DNA from: an uncultured Gammaproteobacteria bacterium
GTDB taxonomy: Bacteria; Pseudomonadota; Gammaproteobacteria; Pseudomonadales; Litorivicinaceae
Assembly (NCBI GenBank): GCA_913057215.1
Contig: CAJXNQ010000012.1
Coordinates: forward strand, 1-42,582
Length of the DNA stretch: 42,582 nucleotides
Reading direction: 5' to 3'
The notes under the pieces were generated by a model, which was not told the origin of the DNA, ran no database searches, and worked only from the letters and a program-made list of their open reading frames with translations. Positions 28,225-36,825 of this stretch are shown here, piece by piece (within the stretch, counting starts at the first letter, position 1; each line of letters starts with the position of its first letter). The position numbers and the translations under genes are program-made.

Positions 28225-28650
28225 ATGCAATTGAGTGAACGCCAACAAGAAATCATCGATGAATTTCAATTTTTCGAGTCCTGGATGGATAAATATCAGT
28301 ACTTGATCGATCTCGGCAAAGACCTCGAACCCATGGCGGAGACTGACAAGACAGACGACAATCTGGTGCGTGGATGCCAATCGCAAGTCTGGATGGTGCT
28401 CGATGGCACGCCAGATGAGGTGATTATCCGTGCAAACTCCGATGCAGCGATCGTCTCCGGGCTGATCGCGTTGGTGGTTCGACTGTACTCTGGAGCCAGT
28501 GCACGGGACATCGTGCACACCGAACCCACGTTTGTGGAGGCGCTTGGCTTGTCGCAGCATTTATCGCCAACGCGCGCCAATGGACTCGCCTCCATGCTCA
28601 CACGCCTGAAGGCCGAAGCGGCTGCACTCCTCTCTCAATCCAACACCTGA
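28225..28650 (+). CDS. sufE: Cysteine desulfurase activator SufE
   Basis: SufE takes sulfur from the SufS persulfide and hands it to SufBCD. From the ATG at 28225 the 141-residue protein places the acceptor cysteine at C51 in RGCQSQVW, the same position as E. coli SufE. A GTG at 28213 is a possible alternative start. Its gene stops 60 bases before sufR starts, with the sufR promoter beginning right at the stop. Having sufE first and separate from sufS is unusual. Confidence 0.95.
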   Translation: MQLSERQQEIIDEFQFFESWMDKYQYLIDLGKDLEPMAETDKTDDNLVRGCQSQVWMVLDGTPDEVIIRANSDAAIVSGLIALVVRLYSGASARDIVHTEPTFVEALGLSQHLSPTRANGLASMLTRLKAEAAALLSQSNT

Positions 28651-28651
28651 G

Positions 28652-28682
28652 TTGAAATAGGACCCATTCAGTCCTATATAAT
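28652..28682 (+). promoter_or_regulatory. sufR promoter with built-in inverted repeat
   Basis: TTGAAA (28652-28657) stands 17 bases before TATATA (28675-28680) or 19 before TATAAT (28677-28682). A perfect repeat, ATAGGAC (28657-28663) and GTCCTAT (28671-28677) with a 7-base spacer, fills the space between the boxes. This placement fits repression by the Rrf2 regulator encoded immediately downstream. Confidence 0.7.
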
Positions 28683-28710
28683 GCACACCGGCAATTGTTG
28701 AGGTGTTGCG

Positions 28711-29163
28711 ATGATTCGACTGTCAAAACTGACAGATTATGCGTCGGTCTTGTTGGCCGCCATGGCACGTGAGTCAAAAGCACTCTGGAGTGCAGGCGAG
28801 CTTTCGGAGTCGACAGGGATTCCAAAGCCCACCTGCGTAAAACTCTTGAAGTTGCTTGTACGCCACGGCGTTTTGAATTCAACACAGGGTGCGCGCGGCG
28901 GATACAGCCTCAGCCGCTCGGCTGAAGACATTCCGGTGAAAACGATTATTGAAGCCATTGAAGGACCGATGGCAATCACAGAGTGCGGCACCGATGAAGC
29001 GTTGTGCCGCTTAACCGATCACTGCACCGTGATGGCGCGGTGGCGGGAACTTGGTGACCAGGTTGATTCGATTTTGACGCGAACCACACTCGCAGACCTG
29101 GTCGGTCCACACGCGCTCCATGCGACCAAGGGAAATCGCATCGAGACATTGGAGGTGCATTGA
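28711..29163 (+). CDS. sufR: SUF-type Rrf2 regulator (SufR/IscR-like)
   Basis: A 150-residue Rrf2 protein with winged helix-turn-helix (about 1-60; [13 protein letters not shown] start) and three cysteines C92, C99 and C105, the Fe-S ligand arrangement of IscR-like regulators. It should sense cluster supply and control the suf genes. It starts 28 bases after the -10 region of a promoter with a perfect inverted repeat, so autoregulation is likely. Its TGA overlaps nothing, but sufB begins one base later, so the two are coupled. Confidence 0.92.
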   Translation: MIRLSKLTDYASVLLAAMARESKALWSAGELSESTGIPKPTCVKLLKLLVRHGVLNSTQGARGGYSLSRSAEDIPVKTIIEAIEGPMAITECGTDEALCRLTDHCTVMARWRELGDQVDSILTRTTLADLVGPHALHATKGNRIETLEVH

Positions 29164-29164
29164 G

Positions 29165-30607
29165 ATGAGCAACCAAGACATCGATCAACTCGTTGATCAG
29201 GATTACAAATACGGCTTTGTGACCGACATTGAATCAGACACCCTGCCGCCGGGTTTGAATGAGGATGTCATTCGGGAAATTTCCAAGCGTAAGGGGGAGC
29301 CCGAGTGGCTGCTTGAGTGGCGCTTGGAGGCCTATCACAAATGGTTACAGATGACGCCACCGGATTGGGCACATCTTGAATACCCGGCGATTGATTTTCA
29401 GACCATGAGCTATTTCTCTGCGCCGAAGAACAAAGATGATGCTCCGAAAAGTTTGGACGAAGTGGATCCCGCGCTGATTGAAACCTACAACAAACTTGGG
29501 ATCCCACTGGAAGAACAAAAAATGCTGGCCGGTGTCGCTGTCGATGCCGTCTTTGACTCAGTCAGTGTGGTCACAACGTTTAAAGAGAAGCTGCATGAAG
29601 CCGGCGTGGTCTTTTGCCCACTGTCTGAGGCTGTGCACTCGCATCCTGAGCTTGTCAAAGAATATCTCGGCTCGATCGTGCCGCAAAACGACAACTATTT
29701 TGCAGCCCTCAACTCAGCGGTGTTCTCCGACGGATCCTTTGTGTACATCCCCAAAGGCGTCACCTGCCCGATGGAGCTCTCAACGTATTTCAGGATCAAT
29801 CAACAAAACACAGGGCAGTTTGAGCGCACCCTCATCATTGCCGAAGACAGCTCATATGTCTCCTATCTGGAGGGGTGTACCGCTCCACAACGCGACGAAA
29901 ATCAATTGCATGCGGCTGTGGTTGAACTGGTTGCTATGGATGATGCGGAGATCAAATACTCAACCGTTCAAAACTGGTTCGCAGGCGATGATGAAGGCAA
30001 GGGCGGGATTTATAACTTTGTCACCAAGCGGGGCGAGTGCCGCGGTGATCGCTCAAAAATCAGTTGGACTCAACTGGAGACTGGTTCGGCCATCACTTGG
30101 AAATACCCAAGCTGTGTCCTAAAAGGTGCAGATTCCGTAGGCGAGTTCTATTCGGTTGCTGTGGCTGGGAAAAAGCAACAAGCCGACACAGGCACCAAAA
30201 TGATCCATATTGGCCCGCGCACTCGCTCGACGATTATCTCCAAGGGGATCTCGACTGCGCGTGGGCAAAATGCCTATCGTGGGCTTGTCAAAGTCCTCCC
30301 TGGCGCCACAGATGCTCGGAATTTCACGCAGTGTGATTCGCTGTTAATCGGTGACCAATGTGGCGCACATACCTTTCCCTATGTGGAAGCGGCTGAGCCG
30401 AGTGCGAATCTCGAACATGAGGCCACCACCTCCAAGGTCAGTGATGACCAATTGTTTTATTTGAGAACCCGCGGCATGAGTGAAGAGGATGCGCTCAACA
30501 TGGTGGTGAACGGGTTCTGCAAAGACGTTTTTCAAAAACTTCCCATGGAGTTTGCAGTGGAGGCGGAAGCGCTGCTTGGGATCACACTCGAAGGAGCCGT
30601 TGGCTAA
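29165..30607 (+). CDS. sufB: Fe-S cluster scaffold subunit SufB
   Basis: SufB is the main scaffold of SufBC2D. I start at 29165, one base after the sufR stop, with GGAGG about 9-13 bases upstream; an earlier frame start at 29120 lies inside sufR. The 480 residues contain [32 protein letters not shown], the C-rich KYPSC region, and [14 protein letters not shown]. Its stop overlaps sufC by one base (TAATG). Confidence 0.97.
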   Translation: MSNQDIDQLVDQDYKYGFVTDIESDTLPPGLNEDVIREISKRKGEPEWLLEWRLEAYHKWLQMTPPDWAHLEYPAIDFQTMSYFSAPKNKDDAPKSLDEVDPALIETYNKLGIPLEEQKMLAGVAVDAVFDSVSVVTTFKEKLHEAGVVFCPLSEAVHSHPELVKEYLGSIVPQNDNYFAALNSAVFSDGSFVYIPKGVTCPMELSTYFRINQQNTGQFERTLIIAEDSSYVSYLEGCTAPQRDENQLHAAVVELVAMDDAEIKYSTVQNWFAGDDEGKGGIYNFVTKRGECRGDRSKISWTQLETGSAITWKYPSCVLKGADSVGEFYSVAVAGKKQQADTGTKMIHIGPRTRSTIISKGISTARGQNAYRGLVKVLPGATDARNFTQCDSLLIGDQCGAHTFPYVEAAEPSANLEHEATTSKVSDDQLFYLRTRGMSEEDALNMVVNGFCKDVFQKLPMEFAVEAEALLGITLEGAVG

Positions 30608-31350
30608 TGCTCGTTATACGTAATCTACATGCACGGGTTGATGACAAACCCATCCTCAAAGGCATCAATCTCGAAATCCAAGCAGGCGAGGTGCATGCCA
30701 TCATGGGCCCAAATGGATCTGGAAAGAGCACACTGTCATCTGTGCTCGCCGGTCGAGATGAATACGAGGTCACCGACGGTGAAGTGATCTATCAGGGTCA
30801 GAATCTTCTCGAGCTTGAGCCTGAAGAGCGCGCTTGGGCAGGCATTTTTCTATCCTTTCAATACCCCGTCGAGATTCCTGGTGTGAAAAACATCTATCTC
30901 CTCAAGGCTGCAGTGAACGCAGTTCGCGAGCATCGCGGACAACCTGAGCTAAAGGCTGGTGAATTTTTAAAACTGGTGCGCGAAAAACTCAAAATCATGC
31001 AAATGGACGAGGCATTTCTGCATCGGAACGTCAATGAAGGCTTCTCAGGCGGCGAGAAAAAACGCAACGAAATTTTGCAAATGCAATTGCTTGAACCGAC
31101 CCTGGCGTTACTGGATGAAACCGACTCAGGACTTGATGTCGATGCATTGAAAATCGTCGGCGAGGGCATCAATCGGATGCGAGATCCAAGCCGCTCGGTA
31201 TTGCTCGTGACCCACTACCAGCGACTTCTCGACATCGTCAAACCCGATTACGTGCATGTATTGGCCGATGGTGAGATTAAGTTGTCTGGCGACTTCACAC
31301 TCGCGGAACGTCTGGAGCGTGAGGGCTACGAAGGAATCGAAGCCGCATGA
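30607..31350 (+). CDS. sufC: Fe-S assembly ATPase SufC
   Basis: The 247-residue ABC ATPase has Walker A GPNGSGKST (about 34-42), the SufC-type signature GFSGGEKKRNEILQ, and Walker B LLDETDSGLD, where D replaces the usual E-P of transporters. It drives conformational change in SufBC2D. It overlaps sufB by 1 base and sufD by 4 bases. Confidence 0.98.
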   Translation: MLVIRNLHARVDDKPILKGINLEIQAGEVHAIMGPNGSGKSTLSSVLAGRDEYEVTDGEVIYQGQNLLELEPEERAWAGIFLSFQYPVEIPGVKNIYLLKAAVNAVREHRGQPELKAGEFLKLVREKLKIMQMDEAFLHRNVNEGFSGGEKKRNEILQMQLLEPTLALLDETDSGLDVDALKIVGEGINRMRDPSRSVLLVTHYQRLLDIVKPDYVHVLADGEIKLSGDFTLAERLEREGYEGIEAA

Positions 31351-32543
31351 GTGGATTTGACACCCTACTTGCACAATCCACCGCACCTCGCGCTGAACAA
31401 GCGCGGGCGCTCGGCTTACCGACACCGCGCGTTGAGCGCTGGAAATATGTACCCACTCGAACCTTGGCTCGGACTGCGTGGGTTGCTCCGACGCAGCGGG
31501 ACACCGACACGTTTGCGCTCTCAGGCGGACAATTTCTCAATATTCCAACAGTCGATGGGCTCACCGAGGTGCAATCTGGGTTGACCGAGTCCGAGCGTCT
31601 CCGACTGGATGCCATGGCCACTGCCCACGGATTCAGTCTGACTCAGGACGCGCTCAACGGGCATCAGTTGATTCTTGAAGTCGGCGCGTCCGCTTCGGTC
31701 ACACTGACCCTTGAGCACCTCGCCAATTTGAGCCTCGAGGCTGGGTTTGCCACGCTGGTGATTCGGGTGGGCTCAAATGCGTCTCTGTCGTTGATTGAGA
31801 CCTTTGAAGCTGAGGCCGCATCAGAGACCAATCTGGATTCATTGAGAATGCTCGTGAGCGTTGCCCGCGATGGACGTGTCAACCACCTCAAGTTCCAAGC
31901 GGCCAATGCAGGACAGCTCATCTTCCATGCGGTGGATGTGGATTTAAGCGAGAACGCTCAGTACACCTTGGATACCATCGACTTCGGCAGCAAGATGGCG
32001 CGGTCCGACATCTTGATCACCTTAAGCGGCCGTCACGCCAACACGGATGTCCGGGGACTGGCGCTTTGCAATGGTTCGCAGTACCACGATACGCATCTCG
32101 CCATTGATCATGCCGTGGGCGAGACCACCAGTGCGATGATGTTCAGAAACATGGTTGATGACAAAGGTGAAGCCACCTTTAACGGACGCGTCTTGATTCG
32201 CAAAGATGCGCAAAAATCAGCCACTGAACAGTCGGTGGCCAATCTTTTACTGTCAGAGCGCGCACGGGTGAATCCAAAGCCTGAACTTGAGATTTACGCA
32301 GACGATGTGACGGCGTCGCACGGGTGCACAGTTGGCAGCCTCAACAAGGCCGAATTGTTCTACTTAAAGAGCCGAGGCATCGCCGAGGCCGACGCGCGTG
32401 CATTCTTGCAATACGCCTTTGCCGAAGAGGTGGTGGAACGCGTGGCGCATCCTCAGATCCGGGAACAGATTGAAACGCGTCTGCTTGGCGAATTGACCCA
32501 CGGTGAACTCATTGCCGAATTAAAGGATGCCCTGGATGTTTGA
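31347..32543 (+). CDS. sufD: Fe-S scaffold subunit SufD
   Basis: The 398 residues open with RAEQARALGLPTPRVERWKYVPT, the SufD start, and end with a SufB/D core containing the conserved HDTHLAIDHAVGETTS, FNGRVLI and ASHGCTVG regions. It partners SufB and SufC. The gene overlaps sufC by 4 bases (ATGA) and sufS by 8 bases. Confidence 0.96.
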   Translation: MSGFDTLLAQSTAPRAEQARALGLPTPRVERWKYVPTRTLARTAWVAPTQRDTDTFALSGGQFLNIPTVDGLTEVQSGLTESERLRLDAMATAHGFSLTQDALNGHQLILEVGASASVTLTLEHLANLSLEAGFATLVIRVGSNASLSLIETFEAEAASETNLDSLRMLVSVARDGRVNHLKFQAANAGQLIFHAVDVDLSENAQYTLDTIDFGSKMARSDILITLSGRHANTDVRGLALCNGSQYHDTHLAIDHAVGETTSAMMFRNMVDDKGEATFNGRVLIRKDAQKSATEQSVANLLLSERARVNPKPELEIYADDVTASHGCTVGSLNKAELFYLKSRGIAEADARAFLQYAFAEEVVERVAHPQIREQIETRLLGELTHGELIAELKDALDV

Positions 32544-33759
32544 TATCGACGCAGTCCGCAACGATTTCCCAATCCTCACGCGGCGCGTACATGGCCACCC
32601 CTTGGTCTACTTCGATAATGCAGCAACCACGCACAAACCCAAGCAGGTGATCGAAGCCATCACCGACTACTACGATCGCTTCAATTCCAATGTACATCGC
32701 GGCGTTCACAGCCTCAGCGGTGAAGCAACCGATGCCTATGAAGGCGCCCGCGCCCGTATTGGACACTGGTTTGGTGTTGAAGACACCGGTGAGGTGATTT
32801 TACTCCGTGGCGCCACCGAGGCCTTGAATCTGGTCGCCAACATCATCGCACCCGAGCTATCGGCTGGAGATGTGATCTTAGTCGGTGAATCTGAACATCA
32901 CGCAAACATCGTCCCATGGCAACAACTGAGCCAACGGATTGGCGTCCAGGTTATCCCGATTCCAGTGTCTGACGCAGGCACGCTGGATTTCGACGCAGCA
33001 CGCAGCCTTACTCAAACACATCCAGTGAAAGTCATCGCCGCAGGCCATGTCTCAAACGCAATCGGTTCTGTCAATCCAATCGAGGACTTCATTTCGCTGG
33101 CCCGCGAGATTGGCGCCTATTCGGTCATTGACGGTGCGCAAGCAGCGCCCCACCTGCGCGTCGACGTTAAACACCTTGACGCCGACTTTTATGCCTTGAG
33201 CGCACACAAGTGTTGTGGCCCAACCGGCATTGGCGTGCTATTTGGGAGGCGTGCGCTGCTTGAGGCCATGCCGCCTTGGCAGGGTGGCGGCGACATGATT
33301 GATCGGGTGAGTTTTTCAGGCACCACCTACAACACCTTGCCTTGGAAATTTGAAGCCGGCACTCCGAACATCGCAGACACCATTGCCTTTGCTAAAGCGC
33401 TCGACTACCTCGAGTCGATCGACTTTGCGGCCGCATTGGACCATGAGGCTTCGATTCACAGTCACTTGATTGAGGCCATGCAAGCCCGCCCGCACATTCA
33501 AATCCTGGGTCATCCCGATCAATGGGTGTCAGTCTGTTCTTTCAATGTAGAGGGCGCGCACCCAACCGATGTTGGCACTCTCCTTGATCAGTTGGGTGTT
33601 GCCGTCCGGACCGGTCATCACTGTGCGATGCCAACGATGGAGCATTTTGGCTTGCCCGGAACCTGCCGTGCATCATTGGCGTTTTACAACACCCACGATG
33701 AGGTGGATCAATTCCTTCAAGCCCTCGATCGGGTGACTGGTATGCTCACTGACTCATGA
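32536..33759 (+). CDS. sufS: Cysteine desulfurase SufS
   Basis: SufS is a PLP enzyme that forms the persulfide used by SufE. I start at 32536 because AAAGGA lies 8 bases before it and the resulting N-terminus (MFDIDAVRNDFPIL) is typical; a second ATG at 32527 would add three residues. In the 407-residue protein the PLP lysine is K225 (SAHKCCGP) and the active cysteine C363 (RTGHHCAMP), as in E. coli. ATGA couples it to sufT. Confidence 0.97.
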   Translation: MFDIDAVRNDFPILTRRVHGHPLVYFDNAATTHKPKQVIEAITDYYDRFNSNVHRGVHSLSGEATDAYEGARARIGHWFGVEDTGEVILLRGATEALNLVANIIAPELSAGDVILVGESEHHANIVPWQQLSQRIGVQVIPIPVSDAGTLDFDAARSLTQTHPVKVIAAGHVSNAIGSVNPIEDFISLAREIGAYSVIDGAQAAPHLRVDVKHLDADFYALSAHKCCGPTGIGVLFGRRALLEAMPPWQGGGDMIDRVSFSGTTYNTLPWKFEAGTPNIADTIAFAKALDYLESIDFAAALDHEASIHSHLIEAMQARPHIQILGHPDQWVSVCSFNVEGAHPTDVGTLLDQLGVAVRTGHHCAMPTMEHFGLPGTCRASLAFYNTHDEVDQFLQALDRVTGMLTDS

Positions 33760-34307
33760 TCGCGTTTTCTGAGATCTCAAGCGGCCAGATCATCGTCGCG
33801 CAAAGCGAGGTCATCGGTAAACAGGTGCCCCAGGGGGTGCCTTTGCATATTGCCAAAGATCAGGAGGTCAGGGTCACCCAAGCCCTTGGTAATTCCATCA
33901 CAGTCGACGTCGGCAGTCGCCTGGCACGGATCGAAACCGAAGACCTCGCCAAGTTTGGCATTGCTCCGCCTGATGCACTGGATGCGACCGAGGGCACGCT
34001 TGAAGAGCGAATCTGGGAGGTTCTTAAACAAAGTTATGATCCAGAAATCCCAGTCAACATTGTCGAACTTGGGTTAATCTATGATCTGCGGGTGTCGACC
34101 CTGATTGACGGGCGCACCCATGTTTCGGTCGATATGACGCTCACTGCACCCGGATGCGGCATGGGGCCAGTCATGACCCGCGATATTCAAGAGAAGATTG
34201 AGGCGCTTGAGGGCGTCGATCAGGCAGCCATCCAACTGGTATTTGATCCGCCCTGGGATGCCAGTCGGATGACCGAGGAAGCGCGCCTCGAGGCTGGTTT
34301 ATTTTAA
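33756..34307 (+). CDS. sufT: SufT, DUF59/MIP18-family Fe-S maturation protein
   Basis: The 183-residue protein has an N-terminal part (1-85) and a C-terminal DUF59/MIP18 domain with YDPEIPVNIVELGLIYDL and TAPGCGM, the conserved cysteine loop. SufT proteins are linked to Fe-S maturation. Position right after sufS, overlapped by 4 bases, matches the usual operon order. Confidence 0.92.
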   Translation: MIAFSEISSGQIIVAQSEVIGKQVPQGVPLHIAKDQEVRVTQALGNSITVDVGSRLARIETEDLAKFGIAPPDALDATEGTLEERIWEVLKQSYDPEIPVNIVELGLIYDLRVSTLIDGRTHVSVDMTLTAPGCGMGPVMTRDIQEKIEALEGVDQAAIQLVFDPPWDASRMTEEARLEAGLF

Positions 34308-34316
34308 GGAGCACCG

Positions 34317-34634
34317 ATGAGTCACTGGATTGGCATTTCAACCATGGATCAACTTGCCGACGGCAGCTACGAGCGGTTTGAGTTTGACGATCTCGATGTG
34401 TTGGTATTTCGTGAGGGTGATTCCCTCTATGCCATCGAAGACAAGTGCACACATGACTCTGCAGAACTCTGTGGTGGGCTCTACATGAACGGGGAAATTG
34501 AGTGTCCTCGGCATGGAGCCCGATTTTGCATTAAAACAGGCCAAGCGCTGTCGGCACCGGCCTATGGAGCGGTCAGCACCTTCCCCATTCGAATCAATGA
34601 TGACGGAGTCATCGAAGTCGCACTGGAAGACTGA
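34317..34634 (+). CDS. Rieske-type [2Fe-2S] ferredoxin
   Basis: A 105-residue single-domain Rieske protein. Ligands are C44-T-H46 and C63-P-R-H66 with GARF after them, the C-x-H ... C-x2-H pattern of dioxygenase-type ferredoxins. No membrane anchor is visible, so it should be soluble. AAGGAG lies before the ATG. It is in the suf operon, 9 bases after sufT, so an electron-donor role in cluster assembly is a guess; a ring-hydroxylating partner is not encoded nearby. Confidence 0.9.
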   Translation: MSHWIGISTMDQLADGSYERFEFDDLDVLVFREGDSLYAIEDKCTHDSAELCGGLYMNGEIECPRHGARFCIKTGQALSAPAYGAVSTFPIRINDDGVIEVALED

Positions 34635-34636
34635 GG

Positions 34637-35653
34637 ATGCGCTCGCCGTTTGTGCTGTTTGCAGCGACGGCCAGTCTCTCAGCGATCCTGTGCGAATGGT
34701 TGCACATTCCACTCGGTGCGATGATCGGCCCAATGCTCGCTGTGGCGTTGTTGTCGCATGTCACAGGCAAGCTCCAAGGCCCTGGGCCTGATGCACATCA
34801 CGGCGCCATCTTGATTGTGGGCATTGCCCTCGGTGCTCAGATCTCAAGCGATCTGTTTGAAAAAATCACACTGTGGCCACTCAGTTTGCTCACCCTGGTG
34901 CTGACCATGTGTGCTGTGTTGTGGGCTGTGGGCTATCTCAACCGCCGGATCATCAAGCTCGATCCACTCAGCTGTCATATGGCAGCAGCTCCTGGGAATT
35001 TGTCGCTGGCCTTGGCTGTGACAGAATCCAGAGGTGGCAAGCTTCCTCAAGTTGCCGTCTATCAGAGTCTTCGGCTGGCTTTGATTACCCTGATGGTGCC
35101 CTTTCTGTTTGTACTCCCAGACACCTCAACTGCCTCTGTCGCTGCATTCACTCAATCTGATTTTTTCATGTGGCTGGGTCTCTTAAGCGTCGGATGGCTA
35201 TTGACCGGTCTCTTTAGAGCACTGAACCTTGCAACACCCGGACTCATCGCAGGCGTCTTGGTCGCAGGGACCGTCAGTTTCACCGGTTGGCTGAGCATCC
35301 AAACCCCGGCGCTCTTTGTGGCGTTGGCAATGATGCTATTTGGCTGGAAAATCGGGATCGACATCGTTCGACAAGGGCTCAAGGTGCTCATATTCACCAT
35401 CCCACCGGCACTGGTCTCAACCCTGGCCGCAGTCTTACTAGCCATGGCCGGTGCCATGGTCGTACATTGGATGCTCGGGTTTCCGTTGCTTGATACAGTG
35501 CTTGCCTTTATGCCGGGCGCGTTCCAGGTCATGCCTGTCGTTGCACTGGAGGCTGGTGGCGACGGACTCTATGTCACCACCCATCACCTGGTGCGCGTGC
35601 TCTCCATGGGGGTCCTCATCCCAATCTTTGCGAGTGTCTGGAGCACCGAATGA
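34637..35653 (+). CDS. AbrB-family integral membrane protein (PF05145 type)
   Basis: A 338-residue protein with about ten membrane segments in two similar halves. Conserved features are IPLGAMIGPMLAV near the start, AAPGNLSLALAVTES in the first half, and FMPGAFQVMPVVALEAGGD in the second half, as in the AbrB/AmoA-associated family annotated as putative transporters. Substrate unknown. It starts 2 bases after the Rieske stop and overlaps the next gene by 4 bases, so it is transcribed with suf. The name should not be confused with the Bacillus regulator AbrB. Confidence 0.82.
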   Translation: MRSPFVLFAATASLSAILCEWLHIPLGAMIGPMLAVALLSHVTGKLQGPGPDAHHGAILIVGIALGAQISSDLFEKITLWPLSLLTLVLTMCAVLWAVGYLNRRIIKLDPLSCHMAAAPGNLSLALAVTESRGGKLPQVAVYQSLRLALITLMVPFLFVLPDTSTASVAAFTQSDFFMWLGLLSVGWLLTGLFRALNLATPGLIAGVLVAGTVSFTGWLSIQTPALFVALAMMLFGWKIGIDIVRQGLKVLIFTIPPALVSTLAAVLLAMAGAMVVHWMLGFPLLDTVLAFMPGAFQVMPVVALEAGGDGLYVTTHHLVRVLSMGVLIPIFASVWSTE

Positions 35654-36498
35654 ATTTGATTCGTCATTTTGACTACGCCCATAACGCCGATCTCAGCGAC
35701 TGGATTCCTTGGTACCAGAATGATGCACTGCTCGGTTGGATGGCACCTGCCTTTGCAGACCGCGGGGTCGCGCTCTCACTGTTTCAACACACCGATACAG
35801 GGCTTCAGCTGACTCAATCAGAGACGCACACCGACGATCAACGCTTTGCGGAATTTGCAGAGATCGCTTATTCAGAGGGCTTGTTAAAGTCTTGGGTGGG
35901 GGAGTTATTTCCCGTCAAAGCGTCCGTTGAGGAGCCAACCCGATTTGTCATGGAACGCACGCTGACAGCACCACTTGGGTGTCTGACCTTTGGTGTGCAT
36001 CTCAACGGATACGTGCGGACCGCTGCAGGCCTTGAGTTATGGGTTGCCACCCGTGCACATGATAAACCCACCTTTCCTGGCAAGCTCGACAACATGGTGG
36101 GCGGCGGCCAACCCGCCGGCATCGGTCTGAAAGAAAATCTGGTCAAAGAATGCTTCGAGGAAGCAGGCATCGAGTCTGCATTGGCACACACCGCGATCCC
36201 AACGGGGACCATCAGCTATTGTCACAGCGATGGCCGAGGACTCAAACGCGATGTGCTGTACTGCTATGATCTGGAGCTACCAGAGGACTTCGTACCTGTC
36301 TGCCAAGATGGCGAAGTCGCCTCATTTCAGCGGATACCGATCGATGAAGTCCTCGAAATCGTGGGGACAACAGATGCGTTTAAATACAACTGCAATCTTG
36401 TCATCATCGATTTCGCGATCCGCCATGGCATTTTGCATGGTGACAATACAGACAACTACACCGCACTGTCAGAGCGACGGCATCAGTTGGTTTTGTGA
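35650..36498 (+). CDS. DUF4743 Nudix hydrolase
   Basis: The 282 residues consist of an N-terminal DUF4743 region (about 1-120) and a Nudix fold. The Nudix box aligns as GGGQPAG ... ENLVKECFEEAGI; the usual R of R-E-U-x-E-E is K, and the first Glu is Ile, while the last E-C-F-E-E glutamates are kept. Related yeast proteins are similar to thiamine pyrophosphate-damage hydrolases, but the substrate here is unknown. It is the last gene of the suf-linked run and converges with DUF6482 across 6 bases. Confidence 0.85.
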   Translation: MNLIRHFDYAHNADLSDWIPWYQNDALLGWMAPAFADRGVALSLFQHTDTGLQLTQSETHTDDQRFAEFAEIAYSEGLLKSWVGELFPVKASVEEPTRFVMERTLTAPLGCLTFGVHLNGYVRTAAGLELWVATRAHDKPTFPGKLDNMVGGGQPAGIGLKENLVKECFEEAGIESALAHTAIPTGTISYCHSDGRGLKRDVLYCYDLELPEDFVPVCQDGEVASFQRIPIDEVLEIVGTTDAFKYNCNLVIIDFAIRHGILHGDNTDNYTALSERRHQLVL

Positions 36499-36504
36499 AT
36501 CCAA

Positions 36505-36825
36505 TTAAGACAGATTGCGAAGCAAGCGCAGATCCATCGGCGTTCTGAGTGCAGGATCTTCGGCCTCGCACGGTGCGTGGCCAATGACCTCATCATAGGC
36601 ACACTGATGCACAATGGTGGCGTACGTGGCGCCGATATCCGCCAGAGCGACCCCAGCCTGCGTGGATGATTTAAAGACCTGATTATCACCCGCCTCTGTT
36701 TTCAGCATGGCTTCACCGACTTCAGTGATGACCTTCACTAAATAAATAATGCCTTCAAAGGCATGAATCTCGAGTTCAGGCGCAGCCGGTTGCGTCAGTT
36801 GTTTTTTCAGCTCTTTCAGCGTCAT
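36505..36825 (-). CDS. DUF6482 family protein
   Basis: A small 106-residue soluble protein, MTLKELKKQL at the start, with the conserved core of DUF6482 proteins found in Pseudomonas and Halomonas (LEIHAFEGIIYLVKV, near residues 18-32). No catalytic motif is visible and the function is unknown. Its ATG overlaps the stop of the MerR gene by 4 bases, so the two are probably co-expressed. Confidence 0.65.
   Translation of the reverse strand: MTLKELKKQLTQPAAPELEIHAFEGIIYLVKVITEVGEAMLKTEAGDNQVFKSSTQAGVALADIGATYATIVHQCAYDEVIGHAPCEAEDPALRTPMDLRLLRNLS

Noticed and set aside
28170-28225. TTGACT and TATACT as a cnoX promoter
   Set aside because: Spacing is only 11 bases, too short for sigma-70.
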